DNA from: Ruminococcus flavefaciens
GTDB lineage: Bacteria; Bacillota_A; Clostridia; Oscillospirales; Ruminococcaceae
Assembly (NCBI GenBank): GCA_004556875.1
Contig: SFFP01000104.1
Location: 1 to 6,709, forward strand
Reading direction: 5' to 3'
DNA: 6,709 nt
Notes under the pieces: model-generated
The model's database searches: none
Told to the model about the DNA's origin: nothing
What the model saw: the letters and a program-made list of their open reading frames with translations, nothing else
Made by a program: the position numbers and the translations under genes
Part shown: one piece after another, positions 1 to 5,864 of the stretch
How positions within the stretch are numbered: position 1 is the stretch's first letter
How the letters are laid out: every line of letters starts with the position of its first letter

Positions 1-8
1 TTTTTAAA

Positions 9-13
9 CCTCC
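9..13 (-). promoter_or_regulatory. Ribosome binding site of a minus-strand gene beyond the left edge
   Basis: On the minus strand this reads GGAGG, a full Shine-Dalgarno core, followed by the eight bases TTTAAAAA up to the window edge. A start codon immediately outside the window would sit at ideal spacing. No start codon lies inside the window at suitable distance, so the gene itself cannot be seen. The promoter at 53-81 on the same strand supports the reading. The link to an unseen gene is an inference. Confidence 0.5.
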
Positions 14-19
14 ATAGGA

Positions 20-32
20 TCATGCAGCATGA
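20..32. repeat. Short inverted repeat in a presumed 5' leader
   Basis: TCATGC-A-GCATGA is a perfect 6-bp inverted repeat around a single central base. It lies between the presumed transcription start (about 46, minus strand) and the GGAGG at 9-13. A one-base loop makes an RNA hairpin of the full stem unlikely, so a protein operator is the more natural reading if it means anything. It may be chance. Confidence 0.3.
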
Positions 33-52
33 GCCGCAAAATACTTTATAAT

Positions 53-81
53 ATTATAGCATATATCTATCACTATTGCAA
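53..81 (-). promoter_or_regulatory. Near-consensus sigma-A promoter reading out of the left edge
   Basis: On the minus strand TTGCAA (76-81) is followed by a 17-base spacer and a perfect TATAAT (53-58), preceded by TGC, an extended -10. Transcription would start near 46 and run leftward toward the GGAGG at 9-13. It lies downstream of the dockerin-SGNH gene, so it most likely serves the next minus-strand gene outside the window and separates it from the ABC-F/SGNH unit. The -35 is embedded in the 12-base palindrome CTATTGCAATAG (73-84), a possible operator. Confidence 0.6.
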
Positions 82-111
82 TAGCTATTTTAAAAAATAA
101 ATATATTTTAT

Positions 112-1068
112 TTATTCTCCGCCGTTGAGACTGTCGAATACAAAGTTATAGATATCAACGTATGTAGCGTCGGAATAGTGGAGACCGTCAAATGTTGAGA
201 AGCCGTACCACATAAGGTATGAATAGGAATCGAGGAAGGTTATCCTGCTGTCGAGACCGTTTTTCATGTTTGCGTTGAAGGCTTCTATCCTGCTGTTGAG
301 GTACTGATAGTTACCGTCGCAGGGGTTGACTGACATAACGATAACGGTGTTGTTATCGAGGAATTCGTCGGGCATACTGTTATACAGATTTAGGTAAGCG
401 TTGCTGTCAAGATCGTTTACACCGAGGTTAATGATGACCGTCTTATCGCGTATCTGATAGATCTTTTCGGCATTGCTTCTGAAGAAGCTTATAGTAGCGC
501 CGACTTTTCCGATATAGTCGATATCTATGCCTCTTGCCATGCCGACAGTACGTGAATCGCCTACCCAGAACCATTCAGCGTATTCGCTGTCGATCCTCTG
601 AGGAACGTATTCCGTAACGCCGAACTCTATAGGCGGAAGCTGTTCGTTTGCAGGCGCAGGAGCGCTGTTTGCGTTGTTATTTGCAGGTGCTTCTTCCTTT
701 TTTTCTTCTTCATCAGCTTTCTGCTTGAAGCCGTTCTTTTCGAGGAAGTCAGTCATGATAGCGCTCTCGTCGCTTACAGAAGCCCATGCATAGTAAGAAA
801 GGATAAGTGAAGCGTCTACTGCATCGATGAAACTGTCGCCGTTAAGGTCGGCAGCAGACTCCTGATAAGTGTACAATGGGGTATCCTTTCCCGAAGAAAC
901 ATACGCATATGCAGCAAGGGCAGAAGAAGCATCTGCCGAGTCTACAAGTCCATCGCCGTTTATATCGCCCATAAGAAACAGACTTGCTTCACTGTTTGCG
1001 GTCATAGCCACAGACGAAGCGGCAAGCGCCGCAGAAGCGGCAATGCTCATAAGCGTTTTGATTTTCAT
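112..1068 (-). CDS. Secreted dockerin-containing SGNH/GDSL-type hydrolase
   Basis: A 318-aa exported protein. Residues 1 to about 27 form a signal peptide (KIK, then an Ala/Ser-rich hydrophobic stretch). A type I dockerin spans about 33-97. Its two calcium loops are intact (D35-N37-D39-D43-D46 and D74-N76-D78-D82-D85), each followed by DASxxLxxYA, a pattern common in Ruminococcus. An acidic then Ala/Pro/Asn-rich linker covers about 118-145. The C-terminal domain (about 165-318) is SGNH-like: GDSR with candidate nucleophile S172, G190, N218 in LGVND, and the D294/H297 pair in DGLH. The family includes esterases acting on acetylated polysaccharide or peptidoglycan; the substrate here is unknown. 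The dockerin should attach it to a cohesin-bearing scaffold at the cell surface. ATG at 1068 is chosen because AAAAGGAG precedes it by 7 bases; a GTG at 1086 overlaps the upstream stop. The gene follows the ABC-F gene by 14 bases. The dockerin at the N-terminus is less usual than at the C-terminus. Confidence 0.88.
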   Translation of the reverse strand: MKIKTLMSIAASAALAASSVAMTANSEASLFLMGDINGDGLVDSADASSALAAYAYVSSGKDTPLYTYQESAADLNGDSFIDAVDASLILSYYAWASVSDESAIMTDFLEKNGFKQKADEEEKKEEAPANNNANSAPAPANEQLPPIEFGVTEYVPQRIDSEYAEWFWVGDSRTVGMARGIDIDYIGKVGATISFFRSNAEKIYQIRDKTVIINLGVNDLDSNAYLNLYNSMPDEFLDNNTVIVMSVNPCDGNYQYLNSRIEAFNANMKNGLDSRITFLDSYSYLMWYGFSTFDGLHYSDATYVDIYNFVFDSLNGGE

Positions 1069-1075
1069 AACAATA

Positions 1076-1083
1076 CTCCTTTT
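1076..1083 (-). promoter_or_regulatory. Ribosome binding site fixing the SGNH hydrolase start
   Basis: The minus strand reads AAAAGGAG here, 7 bases before the ATG at 1068, and touches the ABC-F stop codon (1083-1085). It decides for ATG 1068 over the in-frame GTG at 1086, and its position against the upstream stop suggests translational coupling. Confidence 0.85.
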
Positions 1084-3008
1084 CACTGGTCAAGCTCGAT
1101 CAGAAGCTCGAAATCTTCATCGATCCTCTGTTTAAGCTCTTCGATCTCGGCACATTTACGGTTCATAAGCTCGTAATCGCTGTAGATCTCTTCTTTGCCG
1201 ATCTCCTCGGTGAGAGCATCTATCTGTGCCTGTAGGTCGTCGATTTCCTTTTCAAGGCGTCGCATTTCGTTTTTTCTCGCGGCATCTGCACTTCTCTGCT
1301 GTTTGCTGCGATAATTCTTAGCAGATCTTTCCTTAGCTGCCTCGGCAGCCTTCTGCTGTTTTTCGGCTTCTATGACCTTTCTCTCGGCAGCCTGCTCATC
1401 GCGGAGAACGTCGAGATATTTTTCAAAGCCGTAGTTATGAAGTCTGTATTTTCCGTCAGTAAGCTCAATGAGTCTGTCAGCGATTTTACTGAGGAGATAA
1501 CGGTCATGGCTGACAAAAATGACCGTACCTGTATAATCAGCTAGAGCCTCCTCGATAGCTTCCTTAGAGCTGAGGTCGAGGTGGTTGGTAGGCTCGTCAA
1601 GAATAAGAACGTTGCCGTGCTCCTGCATCATGATAGCGAAGCATAGCTTGGCACGCTCACCGCCGCTGATGACACCTGTTTCCTTGAACACATTTTCTCC
1701 CACAAGGCGTACCTGTGCAAGGAGGCTGCGGACTTCAAGGTCAGACAGCAGGGGATAGCGGCTGTGGAGCTCTTCCATAACAGTAAGCTCTTTATTGAGG
1801 TTCGTGCTTTCCTGCTCAAAGTAGGAAATTTTAATATTGCTGTTCCAGCGGACAACGCCCTTGTGAGGGAGCTGTTCCTGGATAATTTTCAGAAGTGTGG
1901 ATTTACCGATACCGTTGTCGCCAATGATACCCACTTTTTCGCCTCTGCGGACTTCAAAATCGAGATTATCCACAAGAGTTTTTCTTGCGCTGCCCTCTCC
2001 AACGGAGATATCCACGCCCTTGACCTTGAGAACGTCGATAGGCGGCTCTACAGCGTAGGTGAATTGTATCTTTGCGTGCTTTGTATCGTGAAATGGGCGC
2101 TCGATGCGCTCCATTTTTTCAAGCTGTTTTCTGCGGCTCTGAGCCATTTTTGTAGTAGAAGCACGGACGAGGTTTTTAGCCACATAGTCCTCAAGCTGAG
2201 CTATCTGCTTCTGCTGCATTTCGTACTCCTTTTCACGGCGCGCGTCATTTTCCTCACGCTGACGGACAAAAGCGGTGTAATTGCCTCTGTAGCGCGTAAG
2301 AACGCCTCTCTCTATCTCACAGACAGAGGTGCACAGCCTGTCAAGGAAGTAACGGTCATGAGAAACTATGAGAACAGCGCCCTTGTAGGTGCGGAGATAG
2401 TCCTCAAGCCACATTATAGTCTTGAAATCAAGGTGGTTGGTAGGCTCATCAAGAATGAGCAGATTAGGCTCTTCAAGGAGAAGCCTTGCAATGCACAGAC
2501 GGGTCTTTTCACCGCCGCTGAAGCCTGATACGGTGCGGTTCAGTTCTTCGCCCGAAAAGCCCATACCGTTCAGCACCATGCGTATCTTTACATCTGTATT
2601 ATAGCCGTCATTTGCTTCTATCCACGATGAAAGCTGCTGATACTCGTCCGCAGCTGAGCTGTCGCCCATCTCTATCTCAAGCTCTATTTCGCGGAGACGG
2701 TCGATAGCGCGGTGTACAGGCTCAAAAACGCTTCGCATTTCTTCGATGATGGTATTTTCTGTGTTGAGACCGCCCATCTGTTCAAGATAGCCGACAGTAG
2801 TCTTAGCCGCCATAGATACGATGCCGTCCTTTTCGGTAAAGCGGTCAGGCTCGACAGAACCTGTAAGTATCTTCAGAAGCGTTGACTTTCCGCAGCCGTT
2901 GTTGCCTACGAGACCTATCTTATCGTTTTCGTCGATAGTGAGGGAAACGTTGCACAGCACCTGATTTCCGTTATAAAACTTGTTTATATTTGTTAAGCTT
3001 GCAAGCAT
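1083..3008 (-). CDS. ABC-F family ATPase (YdiF/Uup-like, ribosome-associated)
   Basis: A 641-aa protein with two ABC ATPase domains on one chain and no membrane segments, the ABC-F layout. Domain 1 has Walker A GNNGCGKST (35-43), signature SGGEK (164-168) and Walker B LILDEPTNHLD (184-194). A charged helical linker (about 246-305, containing VRASTTKMAQSRRKQLEKM) carries the P-site tip. Domain 2 has Walker A GDNGIGKST (363-371), signature SGGER (448-452) and Walker B LILDEPTNHLD (468-478). A Lys/Glu-rich C-terminal coiled coil (about 540-636) matches the extension of Uup and B. subtilis YdiF, which are of similar length. ABC-F proteins bind the ribosomal E site and rescue or tune stalled ribosomes; some confer antibiotic resistance. 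The ordinary linker and housekeeping-type C-terminus favour a translation factor over a resistance protein. ATG 3008 is chosen because AAAGGAAA lies just upstream; the longer frame would need TTG at 3074 without a good ribosome binding site. Confidence 0.93.
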   Translation of the reverse strand: MLASLTNINKFYNGNQVLCNVSLTIDENDKIGLVGNNGCGKSTLLKILTGSVEPDRFTEKDGIVSMAAKTTVGYLEQMGGLNTENTIIEEMRSVFEPVHRAIDRLREIELEIEMGDSSAADEYQQLSSWIEANDGYNTDVKIRMVLNGMGFSGEELNRTVSGFSGGEKTRLCIARLLLEEPNLLILDEPTNHLDFKTIMWLEDYLRTYKGAVLIVSHDRYFLDRLCTSVCEIERGVLTRYRGNYTAFVRQREENDARREKEYEMQQKQIAQLEDYVAKNLVRASTTKMAQSRRKQLEKMERIERPFHDTKHAKIQFTYAVEPPIDVLKVKGVDISVGEGSARKTLVDNLDFEVRRGEKVGIIGDNGIGKSTLLKIIQEQLPHKGVVRWNSNIKISYFEQESTNLNKELTVMEELHSRYPLLSDLEVRSLLAQVRLVGENVFKETGVISGGERAKLCFAIMMQEHGNVLILDEPTNHLDLSSKEAIEEALADYTGTVIFVSHDRYLLSKIADRLIELTDGKYRLHNYGFEKYLDVLRDEQAAERKVIEAEKQQKAAEAAKERSAKNYRSKQQRSADAARKNEMRRLEKEIDDLQAQIDALTEEIGKEEIYSDYELMNRKCAEIEELKQRIDEDFELLIELDQ

Positions 3009-3014
3009 AGTGAA

Positions 3015-3022
3015 TTTCCTTT
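3015..3022 (-). promoter_or_regulatory. Ribosome binding site fixing the ABC-F start
   Basis: The minus strand reads AAAGGAAA, with AGGA ending 8 bases before the ATG at 3008. This supports ATG 3008 rather than the TTG at 3074, which would add 22 residues before the conserved start of the first ATPase domain. Confidence 0.75.
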
Positions 3023-3085
3023 GTTTTCTGCCAGTGTACACAAATGAGATCTTACGGATTTGTGCAGACTGCAACTAATATTTCA

Positions 3086-3115
3086 ATAATAACACATTTT
3101 AAGCCAAAAAGTCAA
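3086..3115 (-). promoter_or_regulatory. Promoter of the ABC-F/SGNH operon
   Basis: On the minus strand TTGACT (3110-3115) is separated by 18 bases from TATTAT (3086-3091), which is preceded by TGT, an extended -10. Start of transcription would be near 3079, giving a leader of about 70 bases before the ATG at 3008. No attenuator hairpin or leader peptide is obvious in that short leader. Five of six bases match the consensus in each box. Confidence 0.7.
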
Positions 3116-3212
3116 TGGTCACGGTAAATATAAATAGGAGTGCTTTTTTGTGCTATTTTATACATTCTTCATCAAAAATCACCTATATTCCGCACTTTTT
3201 GACATGACAGCG

Positions 3213-3240
3213 AAAAAGTCTCCGCAGAGGGAGACTTTTT
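3213..3240 (-). terminator. Intrinsic terminator of the candidate small RNA
   Basis: AAAAAGTCTCC (3213-3223) and GGAGACTTTTT (3230-3240) form a perfect 11-bp inverted repeat around a 6-base loop. In either direction the GC-containing core of the stem is followed by a run of T, so it can work both ways. On the minus strand it ends the RNA started at the promoter 3442-3469. On the plus strand no upstream transcript is apparent that would need it. Confidence 0.85.
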
Positions 3241-3435
3241 CTTAGGGATTATTATTAATTAGTAAGTTGAGAGGGAACTCATAAATGTCCTGCACAAATA
3301 GCTCCGTGAGCTATAGTCGCCGCGTACTGTACAAAAGGCTGCCTACTTCCCAATGTCAGGACTGCGGTGATCCCCTGAAAGACAATACATACGGACGATA
3401 GTGCCGTATCGACCGCTGCGCTGTGTAATGCCTAT
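3213..3435 (-). ncRNA. Candidate structured small RNA, about 220 nt, family not identified
   Basis: A minus-strand transcription unit with its own promoter (3442-3469) and strong terminator (3213-3240) but no open reading frame of note. Visible pairings in transcript order: GCGGT/ACCGC (3412-3416 with 3364-3368) enclosing ATACGG/CCGTAT (3404-3409 with 3389-3394, 9-base loop); GTCCTG/CAGGAC (3357-3362 with 3287-3292) enclosing the 7-bp hairpin ATAGCTC-ACG-GAGCTAT (3298-3314). GGGAA (3347-3351), inside the GTCCTG stem, can pair with TTCCC (3273-3277) outside it, which would make a pseudoknot. Base composition is more GC-rich than the flanking DNA. Size and isolation are like 6S RNA or raiA-type RNAs, but I could not match either from memory. 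A trans-acting RNA is favoured over a leader, because the terminator closes the unit before the ABC-F promoter. Confidence 0.6.
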
Positions 3436-3441
3436 AACTAT

Positions 3442-3469
3442 ATTATACACATTTCGCAGACATTTACAA
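3442..3469 (-). promoter_or_regulatory. Promoter of the candidate small RNA
   Basis: On the minus strand TTGTAA (3464-3469) lies 16 bases before a perfect TATAAT (3442-3447). Transcription would begin near 3435 and run through the structured segment to the terminator at 3213-3240. It is divergent from the regulator promoter at 3533-3561, with about 60 AT-rich bases between the two -35 boxes. Confidence 0.65.
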
Positions 3470-3525
3470 TGAAAAATACTATCTTTTTGAGAAGATTTTT
3501 TGAAATTATCACAATAAATATATAA

Positions 3526-3542
3526 AATTGTCTTGCAATTGT
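3526..3542. promoter_or_regulatory. Possible operator over the regulator -35 box
   Basis: The inverted repeat AATTG-N5-CAATT (3526-3540) covers the -35 box. Overlapping it, ATTGT occurs twice in direct orientation at 3527 and 3538, 11 bases apart, about one helical turn. AraC-type regulators often bind direct repeats near the -35, so autoregulation by the adjacent gene is plausible. The DNA is very AT-rich, so short repeats can arise by chance. Confidence 0.3.
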
Positions 3543-3561
3543 AACTATTATATGATACAAT
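3533..3561 (+). promoter_or_regulatory. Promoter of the regulator / metal-protein operon
   Basis: TTGCAA (3533-3538), a 17-base spacer and TACAAT (3556-3561) preceded by TGA, an extended -10. Transcription would start near 3568, giving a leader of about 65 bases before ATG 3633. No other convincing promoter is visible before the downstream zinc-ribbon and transporter genes. Confidence 0.7.
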
Positions 3562-3621
3562 AGTACATAAAGATCGGTAAGCTGTGTATGGCTTTTTTAG
3601 CTGACTATGGCTGCAATGAAT

Positions 3622-3626
3622 GGAGG
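3622..3626 (+). promoter_or_regulatory. Ribosome binding site fixing the regulator start
   Basis: GGAGG lies 6 bases before ATG 3633. An in-frame ATG at 3588 would add 15 residues with no homology-like features and has no ribosome binding site, and it would place that RBS within coding sequence. Confidence 0.85.
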
Positions 3627-3632
3627 GATATA

Positions 3633-5864
3633 ATGAGCAGACGTATACTTATCGGCGTTATCGTAGCCGACTGTCATATTGATTTTCAGATGGAGATACT
3701 TCGCGGTATCATAACTCAGGCTTTCAAAAGCAACTGTGATGTGGCAGTCATCTCTCCACTCCATAATTTCTCTATAAGTTCTGTACACAAGGACGCGGAA
3801 AAGACTATATTCGACCTTCTGCTTGCAAAAAATATCGACGGTATAATCTATGACCGAAACGCTCTTAATAACGAGGAGGTATGCCGACATATAGACGATC
3901 TCTGTAAACAGTCGGAAAAGCCTGTAATGCTCCTTGATTACAATGACCACAAGAGCTTTGAGACTACTTCCGTTGATGACCGTGAGGCTTTTGAGACTAT
4001 CACGGACCACCTTATAAATGTTCACGGCTACAGAAAAATTTACTGCCTGACAGGTCCTAAGAACACTTTCAGCGGTGAGGAGCGCCTTGCAGGTTATAAA
4101 AATTCCATGAAGCGTCACGGAATAAATTTTGAGAAGAGCTGGTGTGAATACGGCGACTTCTGGACAGAAGCTCCGAAAAAATACGCTAAGCGCATAATCA
4201 GCGGCGAGCTTGAGCGCCCCGAAGCCATAGTCTGCGGAAATGACGTAATGGCGATAACCCTGTCAAAGATATTCATGGACGCAGGCATAAGAGTTCCAGA
4301 GGATATAGCCATAACAGGCTATGATGCTTCTATTGAGGGATATCAGGCAAGTCCGTCAATCACAAGCTACAGCCGTCCGAATTTCCAGCTTGGTGCAGAA
4401 GCCGTGAGGCGGCTTTACCGCATAATCACAGGAAAGATATGCAGCAAAGTTCCAAATGAGAACGGCGAGCTTCGTCTCGGAGAGAGCTGCGGCTGTACGG
4501 AAAATCCCAGTCTCAGACACAGCATACTGCGAAATATCAGTATAAACAGCCGCTTTGAGTCAGAGCTTCTCTACGGAGATATGCTTTTTGACATCACAAA
4601 CGCCGACAATATTGCAACTTTTGCCGATAGGCTGGATAATTACACATACTTCCTGCATAAAATGAGAAGGGTGCGTATCTGTCTTACACAGAATTACGTT
4701 GACGCTACCGTTGACAAAAACGCCGAAGAGCTTGGATTCACTATCGGCGACAATATGAAGGTAGTCCTTGCGAAATCCGCTATATGGCGCGAGGCTGAGA
4801 CAAATCTTGTATTCAGTTCTTCGCAGATACTTCCCGATTATACCGAGGACCGCAGCTATCCGTCTGCATTCTTCATCTCGCCCTTACATTATAATAATAA
4901 CTTCTTTGGCTACTGTGCGGTGTCATTCGGAAAAGAGCCGCGTTCATTCAGTTCGCTTTACATGAAGTGGATAAATTATGTAAACGTTGCCCTTGAGCAG
5001 GTGCGTATAAAGGCGATAATGAACAGGACTATCCTCAATACCAGCAAGGCATTGCTATATGACCATATTACAGGTCTGCTTAACAGGAGCGGCATAGAAC
5101 AGGAATTTGAGAAAAAGTTTTCTGCCGATGATACTGCCGAGTGCATGATATTTGAGCTTCACGGACTGAAAAAAGCTTATTATCAGAGCGGCGAGGAAAA
5201 GTCAAACAGCATTATGGCGGCTTTTGCGAAAAAGCTCCGTTCATGTATACACGGTAAAGAGATATGCGGAGCATGGGCATCGCAGACCCTATGTGTAATA
5301 AGCAACGAAAGCGGGCGCGCTGAAACTATATACAGCGAGCTTTGCGGAAAGATAAAGGAGACTCAGTTCAACAGCAGTGAGGAAAACTGCAATATCGACT
5401 TTTCTGTGGGAGTGTGCAGTTTTGACCTTATCGACTCTGCCGACCTTTCGGATGCGATGTACAAGGCTACGGTGAACCGCGTATTTTCATATACTATTTC
5501 AGAGCCTACATCAAATCCGCAGTTTGAAAAGCTGTGTCTGCTCCGCAACAGGATAATGAAAAATCCCGAATTGCCGTGGAATATCAGCGAGATAGCAGAG
5601 AGCCTGTATCTCAGCAAGAGCTATTTGCAGAAGATTTACAAATCTTATTTCGGCAAGAGCATAATCGAGGAAATGATACAATTCCGCATAGACAGTGCAA
5701 AGACACTGCTGTCACAGACTGATATGACCGTTACTGAGATATCCCGCGAGTGCGGTTATTCATCATATAATTACTTTGTTCGTCAGTTCAGAATGTGCGA
5801 GGGACATTCCCCGTCTGAATACCGCGAAGAACAGAGAAGAAAGGCGGAGGAAAATGAAAGCTGA
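3633..5864 (+). CDS. Four-part regulator: LacI-type sensor, GAF-like, degenerate GGDEF, AraC-type DNA-binding domain
   Basis: A 743-aa cytoplasmic protein without signal peptide or membrane segments. Residues 5-288 are a LacI/GalR-type ligand-binding fold (RLAGY 151-155, CGNDVMAI 201-208, ITGYDAS 227-233, PSITSYSRP 241-249) with no N-terminal helix-turn-helix. Residues about 305-465 look GAF-like (FFISPLHYNNNFFGYCAVSF). At 477-486 comes DHITGLLNRS, the hallmark that opens GGDEF domains, but the catalytic site reads ASQTL (549-553) in place of GGDEF, so cyclic-di-GMP synthesis is not expected. Residues about 635-735 form an AraC-type double helix-turn-helix ending in the family signature GYSSYNYFVRQF...GHSPSEYR. 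E. coli XylR joins a LacI-like sensor to an AraC domain; here the GAF and dead cyclase parts are inserted between. The ligand is probably a sugar or related small molecule, but unknown. The gene leads a likely operon and overlaps the next gene by 11 bases. Confidence 0.88.
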   Translation: MSRRILIGVIVADCHIDFQMEILRGIITQAFKSNCDVAVISPLHNFSISSVHKDAEKTIFDLLLAKNIDGIIYDRNALNNEEVCRHIDDLCKQSEKPVMLLDYNDHKSFETTSVDDREAFETITDHLINVHGYRKIYCLTGPKNTFSGEERLAGYKNSMKRHGINFEKSWCEYGDFWTEAPKKYAKRIISGELERPEAIVCGNDVMAITLSKIFMDAGIRVPEDIAITGYDASIEGYQASPSITSYSRPNFQLGAEAVRRLYRIITGKICSKVPNENGELRLGESCGCTENPSLRHSILRNISINSRFESELLYGDMLFDITNADNIATFADRLDNYTYFLHKMRRVRICLTQNYVDATVDKNAEELGFTIGDNMKVVLAKSAIWREAETNLVFSSSQILPDYTEDRSYPSAFFISPLHYNNNFFGYCAVSFGKEPRSFSSLYMKWINYVNVALEQVRIKAIMNRTILNTSKALLYDHITGLLNRSGIEQEFEKKFSADDTAECMIFELHGLKKAYYQSGEEKSNSIMAAFAKKLRSCIHGKEICGAWASQTLCVISNESGRAETIYSELCGKIKETQFNSSEENCNIDFSVGVCSFDLIDSADLSDAMYKATVNRVFSYTISEPTSNPQFEKLCLLRNRIMKNPELPWNISEIAESLYLSKSYLQKIYKSYFGKSIIEEMIQFRIDSAKTLLSQTDMTVTEISRECGYSSYNYFVRQFRMCEGHSPSEYREEQRRKAEENES

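Noticed and set aside
96..112. AATAAA-ATATA-TTTATT hairpin as terminator of the SGNH gene
   Set aside because: The stem is only six A-T pairs and overlaps the stop codon; it is too weak to call a terminator, although the following T run is suggestive.
1066..1086. GTG start at 1086 for the SGNH hydrolase
   Set aside because: It overlaps the ABC-F stop, and the true ribosome binding site at 1076-1083 lies inside this extension, 7 bases before ATG 1068.
869..1135. Plus-strand open frame opposite the signal peptide and dockerin
   Set aside because: Its Ala/Ser/Glu-rich translation mirrors the repeated dockerin codons on the other strand and has no independent support.
1764..2528. Long plus-strand open frame (254 codons) opposite the ABC-F gene
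   Set aside because: It lies entirely antisense to well-conserved ABC ATPase sequence, shows no recognisable domain and no good ribosome binding site; it is a shadow of the real gene.
3006..3074. TTG start at 3074 for the ABC-F protein
   Set aside because: The extension is not part of the ABC-F family start, and it would begin about at the predicted transcription start with no ribosome binding site.
3116..3212. Search for a second promoter, leader peptide or riboswitch between the small RNA terminator and the ABC-F promoter
   Set aside because: Only a TATAAA-like -10 without a credible -35 was found; nothing in this segment supports a feature.
3320..3362. Bacterial SRP (4.5S-like) RNA suggested by GGGAAGTAGGCAGCC
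   Set aside because: It resembles the SRP core GGAAGGAAGCAGCC only superficially. The GGAA tetraloop is not closed by the required helix, and the flanking asymmetric loop is absent.
3481..3502. ATCTT-N6-AAGAT followed by T run as a plus-strand terminator
   Set aside because: The stem is five mostly A-T pairs, and no plus-strand gene upstream needs a terminator here.
3597..4118. Minus-strand open frame (173 codons) opposite the regulator's sensor domain
   Set aside because: It is antisense to clear LacI-type sensor motifs and has no supporting features.
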